From contig NC_015496.1 of assembly GCF_000212355.1 (NCBI RefSeq), positions 2,698,001 through 2,762,000 of the forward strand: a DNA stretch of 64,000 nucleotides. Direction: 5' to 3'. Source of the stretch: Dokdonia sp. 4H-3-7-5 (lineage in GTDB: Bacteria; Bacteroidota; Bacteroidia; Flavobacteriales; Flavobacteriaceae). Below are positions 7,676 to 16,598 of the stretch, in pieces (position 1 is the stretch's first letter; each line of letters begins with the position of its first letter). The notes under the pieces are model-generated. The model did no database searches. It was given only the letters and a program-made list of their open reading frames with translations, and had not been told where the DNA came from. Both the position numbers and the translations under genes were made by a program.

Positions 7676-9250
7676 TTAAATAGCTAACTGCATTAACTCA
7701 AGTGGTAAATCTACCCCTTGATTTTTAATCGTGTTGATTCTATGTAGATAAGCTGCACCTTCTAATAAATGAGTAGCAACATCTGCAACTTTTCTATTTT
7801 TAGCTTCGCTTAAATAAGAATTTTTTGTCCACTCATTAAATGCTCCCATTGCTGGGCCACACCATATTTGATAATCCATTACTCTGTCTGGAGTACCTGC
7901 ATTTGCCCAGTTGGAAGACAGTCCTAAATACCATCTAAAAATTAAGGCCATTTTGCGCTTTGGATTTCCTTGCGCTTTTTCTATTTGTTCTGGATCTCTT
8001 TCTTCAAAGAAGCTCACACAACCATCCCAAACTTGTTCTAGTGACATTTTAAAAGTTTTAGTCTCCAGTTTAAGTCTTTCTTCTGCTGGGATATCATCAA
8101 TCCCGTCATAGCGCGTGTAGACCTCATAAAGTTTTTTTGCTCTCGCACCAAACAAGGTTCCACGTTTCAACACTTGTAATTCTACACCAAGTTCAAACAT
8201 ATCTGACGCTGGTGCCATCGTGACATCTGTAGAGGCAACTTTAGAAAGTAATTCCTTTACAACATCAGAAGTTCCAGACTCTACACAGGCCTGATTAATG
8301 GATCCAGTTACTACATAAGCAGCTCCCATAGAAAAAGCAGCTAGGGCAGAGGCTGGAGTCCCTATTCCTCCTGCGGCGCCCACTCTAATTTGCTTTTTGT
8401 AATTGTAGGTTGCCTGAATTTCATCTCGCAGTTGTAAGATGATAGGAAACAACACTACCAGAGGACGATTATCTGTATGCCCACCAGAGTCTGCTTCTAC
8501 CGTAATATCATCTGCCATGGGTACTTTCTGAGCAAGGTCATATTGTTCTTGCGTTATACTTCCAGCAGCCAATAACTTTTCTAAAAATTGAAGCGGAGCT
8601 GGAGACATAAAACGTTGTGCGACTTCTTTTCTAGAAACCTTACCTATTACTTTATTGCCAATCACTATTTCGCCTTGAGCGTCAAGACTCAACCCTACCG
8701 CTCTATACTTTACAATTTGCTCAGATAAGTTCATATAAGCCGAAGCTTCTACCACCTTTACACCGTGTTCTATATATAAATTTACAGCGCCTTCTTCTAG
8801 TGCCTTTTCAATAGGACTGTGTATAAGGTTACACGCATAAGCTTGTGTAGGTAAGGCGTTCTGGATGGTTGCAATGGCTTCCTTAACACGAGCAGGAATC
8901 ATCCCAGCAGCACCAAAAGAACCTATCATCTCGTTCTTTCCTAAAGCGATTACCATATCTGTAGAGGCAATACCGTTTGCCATAGCGCCTCCTTTATAAG
9001 CGTATTTTAACTGGTAATCTTCTTTAAACGAAGTGTCCCCAAAATCGGCAGCAGTAAATGCGGGTACGATGGCTTTTAAAAACAACCCCTTTCCTTTAGA
9101 CTGGATAGTGCCAGTATTTGTAACGCCAGTGCGACCTGATAAATCCTCAACAATATAACAAGGAGTGGCAGTGTTTTTCAATTTTTCAGACATTCCTTGG
9201 ATGTCAAATGAAATCTCTCTCGGAGATCCTATCCATTTTAAGTCAATCAT
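7676..9250 (-). CDS. pfaD: PfaD-type trans-acting enoyl reductase
   Basis: A 524-residue FMN-dependent enoyl reductase of the PfaD family, close to the usual 540 or so. It is a nitronate-monooxygenase-like TIM barrel. Typical stretches include GSFGAAGMIPARVKEA, VEADSGGHTDNRPL (FMN-site region with the conserved His) and RVGAAGGIGTPASALAAFSMGA, followed by the helical C-terminal part ending near WCGPAMGAFNEW. It reduces selected double bonds in trans during polyketide-type polyunsaturated fatty-acid or related lipid synthesis. It is the last gene of the minus-strand pfa locus, but 582 bases of repeat-rich DNA separate it from pfaC, so it may have its own promoter. Confidence 0.93.
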   Translation of the reverse strand: MIDLKWIGSPREISFDIQGMSEKLKNTATPCYIVEDLSGRTGVTNTGTIQSKGKGLFLKAIVPAFTAADFGDTSFKEDYQLKYAYKGGAMANGIASTDMVIALGKNEMIGSFGAAGMIPARVKEAIATIQNALPTQAYACNLIHSPIEKALEEGAVNLYIEHGVKVVEASAYMNLSEQIVKYRAVGLSLDAQGEIVIGNKVIGKVSRKEVAQRFMSPAPLQFLEKLLAAGSITQEQYDLAQKVPMADDITVEADSGGHTDNRPLVVLFPIILQLRDEIQATYNYKKQIRVGAAGGIGTPASALAAFSMGAAYVVTGSINQACVESGTSDVVKELLSKVASTDVTMAPASDMFELGVELQVLKRGTLFGARAKKLYEVYTRYDGIDDIPAEERLKLETKTFKMSLEQVWDGCVSFFEERDPEQIEKAQGNPKRKMALIFRWYLGLSSNWANAGTPDRVMDYQIWCGPAMGAFNEWTKNSYLSEAKNRKVADVATHLLEGAAYLHRINTIKNQGVDLPLELMQLAI

Positions 9251-9320
9251 TTCTTATTTTTTATTTCAGCACTTATGTAAAATCTTAGATTTTTGATGCG
9301 CTGTATTGTTTTATAAATTA

Positions 9321-9770
9321 ATCATCGAATAAGCCTTCCCCAACCCTAAAGGGTGGCTTATTCTTTATCTTTGATTTTCGCTCTCTTTAGGGCAGGGGAA
9401 AATAAAAATCATCGAATAAGCTTTCCCCAACCCTAAAGGGTGACTTATTCATCATCTTTAATTTTTGCTTCCTTCATGGCTGGGAAACAAAAATTGGTTC
9501 AATATTCTAATTTTTTACGCTTTCGCGAAAGCGTACTCAAACTACTAGATTTCGAATAAGCATTCCCAACCCCTAAAGGGTGGCTTATTCATTTACATTG
9601 ATTTTGCTCCCTTCAGGGCTGGGGAAACAAAAAATCATCGAATAAGCATTCCCGAGCCCTAAAGGGTGACTTATTCATTTACATTGATTTTTGCTCCCTT
9701 CAGGTCTGGGGCAACAAAAATCGGCCCTACGTCTTTTTACTCCCTTCAGAGAGGGGAAAACAAAAAATCA
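9321..9770. repeat. Tandem array of ~87-bp REP-like units in the pfaC-pfaD gap
   Basis: Four related units start at about 9321, 9408, 9549 and 9634, with a fifth half unit at 9721-9770. Each has the dyad GAATAAGC...CCCTAAAGGG...GCTTATTC, then a T-rich stretch, a CTCCCTTCAGGGCTGGGG-like block and an A-tract. Lengths are 85-87 bp. Between units 2 and 3 lies a full TACGCTTTCGCGAAAGCGTA. No ORF is supported in the 9251-9832 gap. Confidence 0.8.
9516..9535. repeat. Full 20-bp palindrome TACGCTTTCGCGAAAGCGTA
   Basis: An exact palindrome inside the pfaC-pfaD repeat array, one of the longest copies of the family in the window. Confidence 0.9.
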
Positions 9771-9786
9771 ATTCTATATTTTTTTA

Positions 9787-9820
9787 GCTCCTCCTCTTTG
9801 AAGAGGAAGCTGGGAGGAGA
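9787..9820 (-). other. Hairpin just downstream of pfaC
   Basis: CTCCTCCTCTTTGAAGAGGA followed by AGCTGGGAGGAG can form nested stems immediately after the pfaC stop. It could act as a weak terminator or RNA end-protector; no clean T-run follows. Confidence 0.4.
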
Positions 9821-9832
9821 TGTTTATCTAAC

Positions 9833-12800
9833 CTAACCCTCTTGAATTCCTAGTGCCAAATCTGTCAACTGATAAATTCTTGTACCTTCATTCCAGAGAT
9901 AGGCATTTGCAATTAATACCAGTGTATCTCCTCGTTTTTCGATGGTTTTAAAATGCACTTCTAGATGCATATTTTCTACATTAACTTTAATTTGACCACG
10001 GTATTTCCATTCCGTTTTGTTGTTCTCTACTTGTACAAAACGCGGCTTTTTAAAATCCTTACCTAAATCTTGTTGTAACGCAAATAATTGCATCGCTTGT
10101 GAAATCGCCTCTACGCCTAAAGATCCTGGCATTACTGGGTCAGAATAAAAATGACAGGTAAAGAACCAGTCGTAAGTATGTATTGCTTTAGAACAATGGA
10201 TATATCCTTTACCAAACTCTCCTCCGTTTTTAACCACTAAACCACTGTCTAATAGATCTAGTTGATTTTCGGCCAAGCGGAAGGTATTTGTTTTATCATT
10301 TTCTTTATACAGCTTCATTTTTGCATAAAGAGAATCAAGCTTGATTTGGAAGTAATTTTTGGTGGTCAAGTTGTTTTGCACATACCAAGCTGCGACATCC
10401 TCTCCTTTATCGAGACCGACTTGCTGCGCTAAGGCCTCTTTAGGGAAGAATCCAAAAGAAGAAAATCCTTTATAAAATACGTGTCCATCTACCGATACTT
10501 CAAAAAGGTATTTCTGAATCACAAAACCTCCTAATGAGGTAGAAGACGTTAAAGTCGATTTGTTTGCGATTACTTTTCCTCTAAAATCTGTGCCGGTAGG
10601 CAAGTCAAACATTTCTCCGTCACCATCTAGATTTCTAAAGTATAAATCCTTGTCTGGAAACTGTAGCGTACTTCCTAAATATGCACCTAGTAATCCACAA
10701 GGTTGTAGAGCGATTTCCATCAATACTGCATACGGCATTGTCATAGAGGCATTTTGCTTGTAATACCAAGCATCTTGAGGCACATCATATTCTGTCCAGA
10801 TATTTGTTGGCTTTGAAAAATCAAAACGTTTTCCATCAATCTTAATCACACGGCTTACCACTTGTAAGTCGGTATTAGGTTGACGCGACAACGCTCTATT
10901 ATCATACACCGCATATTCTGGACCAAAGCAATCTGCAAGTCTACCTAAAGCAAATGTTTCAATATCGTTCTCGTTTAAAAGTACATTCTCGGTTATTTTT
11001 TTAGGTTGCTCTAAGTATTTTGGATTGTCTTTTTCTCTTAGTTGTAGTCCTAGATTTTCAAAATGAACGGTAATCACACCATCTACAATAATCTCTAAAT
11101 CACCTATTACATAAGGATCAGGCAATAAGTCAATTTCCTTAATCACTAGACGATATACTAATTTTTTATCAGTAGGCGTCACCTCTTTTCTACATCTTAC
11201 TTTTTGCGGAAGGTCATAAATAGGCTGGAAACGAGCATCTTTTTTAAGACGTTGTAACCCAAGCATCATCATAAAGAAACGCAATAAGTTACCGCCGCCT
11301 TCTGCTTGTAAAGAACCCGCTAGCACTTGGTCATCTCTAAAATGACAAGGAAAATACCAATCGTCTGGACTCAGGTCTTTTTCTGCTATAATTTCTCCTA
11401 AACCATAAGCTCCTCCGTGTACATCTGCTTTGGTAATGCGATCTAGCATCAACATTTTTTCTGGAGCTAGACGTATAGATTCATTTCTACCATTTGGGAA
11501 ATATGAAATATCATCAAAACATTTATGCGCATCTCCATTGATGAGATGTCTTAAATCTTCTATGTCAAAAGCAGTTTTCTTGGTGGTCAAAAAAGGAATG
11601 AATTTTTTCTTTTCTACACCTGCCAGTGCTTTCTTTTCGCTGTCTGTGTATACCACTCCGTTTCCTTTACTCAATTCTTCATCAGTAAAGAAACCAGCAA
11701 CACCATTGGTCATTTTTAAGACCATACGATCTTCTACAAAACACTCGTAGCTAAAGAAAAACAGCAAGTTTCCACCATTTCTTACAAATGAATTGATAGA
11801 TATATCATAGCGTAATGTTTGCCCTTCAAAAGGCAAATCATCTAGAAAAGTAAGCGTACAATCTAGAAGGCGGTACACATACTCTCCTTTATTTTCAAGA
11901 TCAATTCCCAGATAAGAAATCAACATCAAATCACACTGCCCAGACTCTACAGAGACTGCCCAAGGAATTTGGGTGTCGGTTGCATAGCCAGAATTGTATG
12001 GGATATCATATTCGGTTTGCATTGTAGAAGGCTTGTATTCTCCTAGTTTTGCATCAAGACCTGTTACTCTACTCACCAATAAATATGGGTCCATAGGTAA
12101 CATTACTCGCCTTTTATACTGATCAATCACATTGTATTCTGCTCCAAAAACATTACCTATTTTTCCTTCAGAAAATTCAATGAGATCTTCTTTGGTGAAA
12201 ATGATGTTCTTATCTTTTAGATGATTTGGATCATTGTAATCTTGTAATTTCAAACCATTCTCTCCGATTTTAGTCGCAGTTTTTGGCTGTTCTGTATCTA
12301 TCATACTAGCTATTTTTTCTACTCTATGTGTGGTGGTTGGTTTTACGCTTTCGCGAAAGCATATACTTGCATCTTCAGTTTTTTCTAGAGAAGCTGTTTT
12401 TTCTTTTCGTTTGATTGTGGCAAACTGTTGCTTCATCTCCTCAGATAATAACACGTCATATACAGGGTTACCACCTGTTGTTACTTTTTTAGTGAATCGT
12501 TTTTTGACGGGTTCTTGATTAGCATTAGGATATAGCAAGCTCAAATCAATGTCGATCCCGTTTGAAATTAATTGTGCTAGACACTCGTATAATGATTGTA
12601 TAGAACTTGTGCCTTTTTTATCAATCGCACAAGCGGCGTGATTGTTTTGATCTAGTGTATCTTTTATCCAGCCAGTACAGGTACTATTAGGACCAAGTTC
12701 TACAAACGTGCTAAATCCGTTGCTAGACATTCTTTTCGCGAAAGCGGGAAAATCAACGGTTTTATAGCACACTTTTGTTGAATTCTCTGCAATTGTGAGC

Positions 12801-15800
12801 GAATCCTTAGGGATTTTCTCTCCTGTTAAGCTAGAGTAAAAATCAATTTCTGGCTTATTTTCTAATGGGAAATTATGCATTTCAATCAATCCGTCATACT
12901 CTTTTTTACAGAACTCATTGTGGATAATATTTTGAAAAGGCACTAATACTGACGGACAATTAAGCACAGCAATCAATGCTTCACATTGGCTTTTATCACC
13001 AGAAACGATTAATTCTTTTTCGGAGTTTACAAAAGTGATTGACACTTTATCAAAAGCTGAGATTTGTGTTACTACTTTTTCTTTAGTTTCTAGTAAAATC
13101 CAACTCTGCCATCTTGCTTTTGCTTCTTCTGAGCTGATGTTCCATTCTTCGGCTAGGAGTTCTAGATTACCAGAAAACTTGTTTTTAAAAATAGGGGAGT
13201 TGCGGAAAACTTTTGTTCCCTCACCTGGATTCCAAATACCAAAGGAATACCACATGGAGCTACATTCTCCCATAGAATAACCCATCGCAGCTTTGGGTTG
13301 TACACCAAAATAAGAGGTCAATATGTGCGTGTATAAGGTAGAGTACAATACTCCTGCAGACATCATAGAGATAGCGTCTCCTTGAATATTGGGAGAAGGC
13401 GTAGCGCTGTCTTGCTTTTTTGGGAATAAATAGTCCAAGCCAAAGAAGTCTTTCAAGTTGGGGATACGATTTTCAAAATCACTTAACAGATTAGGAAAAA
13501 ACTGAAATAAATCTTGCCCCAAGCCCTCATAAGTAGTTGCCGAACCTGGATATACAAATGCCAAATCGCCTTTTGTACCACTCGGATTTGGGCTAAAGAA
13601 AGAACCGCTAGGTAATTTTATATCTGTATTATCTGCAAAGGACTGCTCGAGTTTTTTATCAATAAAAACGATGTCTTGCGCTATCGTTTTTGTGGTTGAC
13701 GCAATAAGAACAATACTATAGGTTGCTTTTGTGGTCGCAGCTTTATCAAAACAGGCTTGTGCAACAAAAGCTAAGTCATTAGTAAATATATCTTCATTAA
13801 GTTGCTGTAACTGTTCCTTAAGTTCTGCTGGCGAATTTCCTTTTAAAATAAATAAATGCTTCTTTAAGAAATTGTCAATATTGAGAGGTTTAGGTTGTGT
13901 AAATTCTGATAATTTTACACGAGAATGTTGACTCAAATTAACTAGCGCTTGTCTGGGTTGTTCTGTTTCATTAACCCAAGGTCGTGATAGGCTAGGGAAG
14001 TAGTAATTACTGTTTTTGAAAGCATCATTTTTCGCCGATTGCCAATTTGGAATTCCTGGAATAAATTGATGATATACACATAAGGCTGTTTTTACAATAG
14101 AAGCGAGTCCAGCCGTTGCAAACGTATGACCAATGTTTGTTTTTACAGATCCTAAGGCAATTTTACTGACAGGATTAATAGCTAATAGCCGTTCTTGTTC
14201 TAATTGGTTTTCGTGATCAAATCCAGAAGCTACAAGCTCTTGTAAGGCGATATTCTCAGTTGTGGCGATATCTCCTATAGCTTCAATTTTTGCAAAGACT
14301 GTATCGTTCTCATCAATGCGGTCACTTGCTTTCAATACAATCGCAGAGGCTCCTTCTCCTATTAACCAGCCATAATCATCTACATTAAAAGATAAACTTG
14401 GTTGTTTATTTTGATTTATGCTAGTCACTAGATTACGCAACAATACCGCTTCCATACTTGCAGAAAACTCGACGGCTCCCACAACCACAGCATCTACTTC
14501 GCCTAGAGAAAGCATATTTTGTGCAACTTCCAGAGCTCTTGTGGTACCGTTATCACCGTTTGTAATCGTAAATGAAGGCCCATTAAAATCCCATAAAGCA
14601 GAAATACGACTCGACATAATATTACCCACAAAACTAGTGTGCTGACTAGGCGTTTGTACATTGCCTATCTGGTATAATATATTGCGACACTCGGCAAGTA
14701 ATGTTTTTTTTTGTGTTTCCTCTAGTGCAATATCAGCACTGTCCAATGCCTTGTCTAATTGCCACTGACTGTCCCAACGCGCTAGATAATGATGTATCGC
14801 AAGTTCAGGATTCATAGCAATTAGCACCGCTACGTTTTCTCCTCTTTTTAGATTAGATTTTTGAATCGCTTGATCTGCAACTTTGAGAATAAGTGCCTGT
14901 TGTGGCTCCATAGTGCTAATCTCATTAGGCTGGATTTTATAGCGCATCAAATCCATATCAAAGTCCTCTATAAAGTTTCCTTTAATAGGATTTTGAGTAT
15001 TTAGACCAAACGTAGCGAGCAGTTCGTCATTTTTCTCAAAGCCCTTCCATCTCGTAGATGGCATTACAGAGAAGTGCTGTTTCCCATTAAAAATGGATTG
15101 ATAAAACGTTTCCAGATTATCACAATCTCCAAAATGAACTTCCATACTCGTGATGGCCATTTCTTTTAATGAGACATCCGTATGTGTGTTAGTTTCCTTT
15201 TTTTGATGACTCTCAACAACAAGGTGTGCATTAGTTCCTCCAAAACCAAAAGAATTTACTGCCGCTTGTTTATAATTTGTCTTCCATGCTAGCGGCTCTT
15301 CTATGATCTGATCTTGTGTAAACCAGCCGTTTTCAGATTGTATCGCCGTTTCCATATTGATTCCTGGAGGAATACTATTATGCTCCATAGAAAGCAATAT
15401 TTTCATCAAGCTAGGCATTCCTGCCGCCGTAAGCATATGCCCCATATTTGACTTTACAGAACCTAGACGTACTTTCTCTGGATTGTTACCAAAGAAAGTT
15501 TCGAGCGAATTGATTTCTGTAACATCACCCAGCGGCGTTCCCGTCGCGTGGCATTCTATGTAAGAAGTGTCCTCTTTTTTAATGGTGCCATTATACGCTC
15601 TTTCATAAGCAAGTGTTTGACCTTTTGGGTTCGGACTCAATAAGAATTTACCTGCGCCATCGTTTGATAATCCTATTCCAGAAATAACACCTATGATATT
15701 ATCTCCATCTCGCTCTGCATCAGATAAACGTTTTAATAGAATCATTCCAGCCCCTTCAGAAGATACGAGTCCAGCAGAATCTTTATCTAGCGGCGAGTAT

Positions 15801-16537
15801 TTTTTATCGTGTGCCGCATAGGCGTGAAAAATTGAAAAACCCATGTGGATAAACAATTGATCAGACGAGCAAACAGCTCCTGCAAGCATCATATCTGATT
15901 TGCCAGTTAATAGCTCATCACACGCCATTTTTATGGCATATAATGAAGAAGCACACGCAGCATCGAGATCAAAATTGGTTCCTTTTAAACCAAGGGTATT
16001 CTTCACTAATTCTGAAACATCACCTTCAATAGGATTGTTTTCTGGAATCTGAAATTCAGTTGCTGGCATTTCAAAATCATCGACTTTCAACAAGGTTTTA
16101 ATTCCTTTTTCAAGTGTTTTTGTATAGACAGGCGCAAGAATCTTGTGAGAAGACTTTGTGGGAAATGATAAGTTCCCAAAAATAACGCCGCAACGATCTA
16201 AGGCTTCCTCATTTTTCCAATACCCTCCGTGCTGCAAGGCATCTTTAGTTACCTGTAATCCCCATTGGTACATTTGGTCTAAGTTGTCTAAATTCTCAGT
16301 ACCAAAATCTGCGCTATTAAAACTATAATCACGTATATATCCACCACGTAGGGAATAACAACTATCTATAGTTCCTTTATCTTTTTTATAAAATAATTCT
16401 GGGTCTGCGCCAAAATCATCTTTTGTTGCCATACCGGTTAAGTCCTTTTTATCCATAAGGTTATTCCAAAACTCTTGAAGTGTTTTAGACCCTGGAAAAA
16501 GGGATGACATACCAATAATTGCTATTTTTTCTTTCAT
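9833..16537 (-). CDS. pfaC: PfaC-like PUFA synthase subunit with fused AT (KS-CLF-AT-DH-DH)
   Basis: A 2234-residue multidomain protein. KS1 (about 1-450) has active Cys195 in DAACASSL plus ECHATGTPLGD and GSVKSNMGHM. A second KS (about 465-900) has Asp662 in place of the Cys (TNGDNGTTRAL), so it is a chain-length-factor-like domain. An acyltransferase (about 990-1300) has Ser1088 in GYSMGE. The C-terminal third holds FabA-type hot-dog dehydratases, with catalytic His1732 in FPCHFRDDQVLAGS and His2129 in FTCHFYSDPVMPGS. In Shewanella-type systems the AT is a separate protein, PfaB; here it is built in. CGCTTTCGCGAAAGC palindromes lie inside the coding region at 12346 and 12734. It is co-oriented with pfaA, 61 bases downstream of the KR-DH stop. 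Confidence 0.93.
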   Translation of the reverse strand: MKEKIAIIGMSSLFPGSKTLQEFWNNLMDKKDLTGMATKDDFGADPELFYKKDKGTIDSCYSLRGGYIRDYSFNSADFGTENLDNLDQMYQWGLQVTKDALQHGGYWKNEEALDRCGVIFGNLSFPTKSSHKILAPVYTKTLEKGIKTLLKVDDFEMPATEFQIPENNPIEGDVSELVKNTLGLKGTNFDLDAACASSLYAIKMACDELLTGKSDMMLAGAVCSSDQLFIHMGFSIFHAYAAHDKKYSPLDKDSAGLVSSEGAGMILLKRLSDAERDGDNIIGVISGIGLSNDGAGKFLLSPNPKGQTLAYERAYNGTIKKEDTSYIECHATGTPLGDVTEINSLETFFGNNPEKVRLGSVKSNMGHMLTAAGMPSLMKILLSMEHNSIPPGINMETAIQSENGWFTQDQIIEEPLAWKTNYKQAAVNSFGFGGTNAHLVVESHQKKETNTHTDVSLKEMAITSMEVHFGDCDNLETFYQSIFNGKQHFSVMPSTRWKGFEKNDELLATFGLNTQNPIKGNFIEDFDMDLMRYKIQPNEISTMEPQQALILKVADQAIQKSNLKRGENVAVLIAMNPELAIHHYLARWDSQWQLDKALDSADIALEETQKKTLLAECRNILYQIGNVQTPSQHTSFVGNIMSSRISALWDFNGPSFTITNGDNGTTRALEVAQNMLSLGEVDAVVVGAVEFSASMEAVLLRNLVTSINQNKQPSLSFNVDDYGWLIGEGASAIVLKASDRIDENDTVFAKIEAIGDIATTENIALQELVASGFDHENQLEQERLLAINPVSKIALGSVKTNIGHTFATAGLASIVKTALCVYHQFIPGIPNWQSAKNDAFKNSNYYFPSLSRPWVNETEQPRQALVNLSQHSRVKLSEFTQPKPLNIDNFLKKHLFILKGNSPAELKEQLQQLNEDIFTNDLAFVAQACFDKAATTKATYSIVLIASTTKTIAQDIVFIDKKLEQSFADNTDIKLPSGSFFSPNPSGTKGDLAFVYPGSATTYEGLGQDLFQFFPNLLSDFENRIPNLKDFFGLDYLFPKKQDSATPSPNIQGDAISMMSAGVLYSTLYTHILTSYFGVQPKAAMGYSMGECSSMWYSFGIWNPGEGTKVFRNSPIFKNKFSGNLELLAEEWNISSEEAKARWQSWILLETKEKVVTQISAFDKVSITFVNSEKELIVSGDKSQCEALIAVLNCPSVLVPFQNIIHNEFCKKEYDGLIEMHNFPLENKPEIDFYSSLTGEKIPKDSLTIAENSTKVCYKTVDFPAFAKRMSSNGFSTFVELGPNSTCTGWIKDTLDQNNHAACAIDKKGTSSIQSLYECLAQLISNGIDIDLSLLYPNANQEPVKKRFTKKVTTGGNPVYDVLLSEEMKQQFATIKRKEKTASLEKTEDASICFRESVKPTTTHRVEKIASMIDTEQPKTATKIGENGLKLQDYNDPNHLKDKNIIFTKEDLIEFSEGKIGNVFGAEYNVIDQYKRRVMLPMDPYLLVSRVTGLDAKLGEYKPSTMQTEYDIPYNSGYATDTQIPWAVSVESGQCDLMLISYLGIDLENKGEYVYRLLDCTLTFLDDLPFEGQTLRYDISINSFVRNGGNLLFFFSYECFVEDRMVLKMTNGVAGFFTDEELSKGNGVVYTDSEKKALAGVEKKKFIPFLTTKKTAFDIEDLRHLINGDAHKCFDDISYFPNGRNESIRLAPEKMLMLDRITKADVHGGAYGLGEIIAEKDLSPDDWYFPCHFRDDQVLAGSLQAEGGGNLLRFFMMMLGLQRLKKDARFQPIYDLPQKVRCRKEVTPTDKKLVYRLVIKEIDLLPDPYVIGDLEIIVDGVITVHFENLGLQLREKDNPKYLEQPKKITENVLLNENDIETFALGRLADCFGPEYAVYDNRALSRQPNTDLQVVSRVIKIDGKRFDFSKPTNIWTEYDVPQDAWYYKQNASMTMPYAVLMEIALQPCGLLGAYLGSTLQFPDKDLYFRNLDGDGEMFDLPTGTDFRGKVIANKSTLTSSTSLGGFVIQKYLFEVSVDGHVFYKGFSSFGFFPKEALAQQVGLDKGEDVAAWYVQNNLTTKNYFQIKLDSLYAKMKLYKENDKTNTFRLAENQLDLLDSGLVVKNGGEFGKGYIHCSKAIHTYDWFFTCHFYSDPVMPGSLGVEAISQAMQLFALQQDLGKDFKKPRFVQVENNKTEWKYRGQIKVNVENMHLEVHFKTIEKRGDTLVLIANAYLWNEGTRIYQLTDLALGIQEG

Positions 16538-16564
16538 TATTTCTTGTTAGATGTGGCTTTTGTG

Positions 16565-16586
16565 GAGGCGCAATGCAATGCGCCTC
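16565..16586 (-). other. Intercistronic hairpin between the KR-DH ORF and pfaC
   Basis: GAGGCGCA (16565-16572) and TGCGCCTC (16579-16586) form an 8-bp GC-rich stem with loop ATGCAA. No T-run follows, so it is more likely an mRNA processing or stability element, or a mobile REP-like remnant, than a terminator. Confidence 0.5.
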
Positions 16587-16598
16587 TACAGTTTGCCA

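Noticed and set aside
9321-9770. CRISPR-like appearance of the repeat array
   Set aside because: The units are about 87 bp, imperfect and directly adjacent, with no constant short repeat and unique spacers and no cas genes.
14704-14712. A9 run in the pfaC coding strand as a second slippery site
   Set aside because: The 0-frame is open on both sides and no domain lies in another frame, so it is ordinary coding sequence (TQKKTLL).
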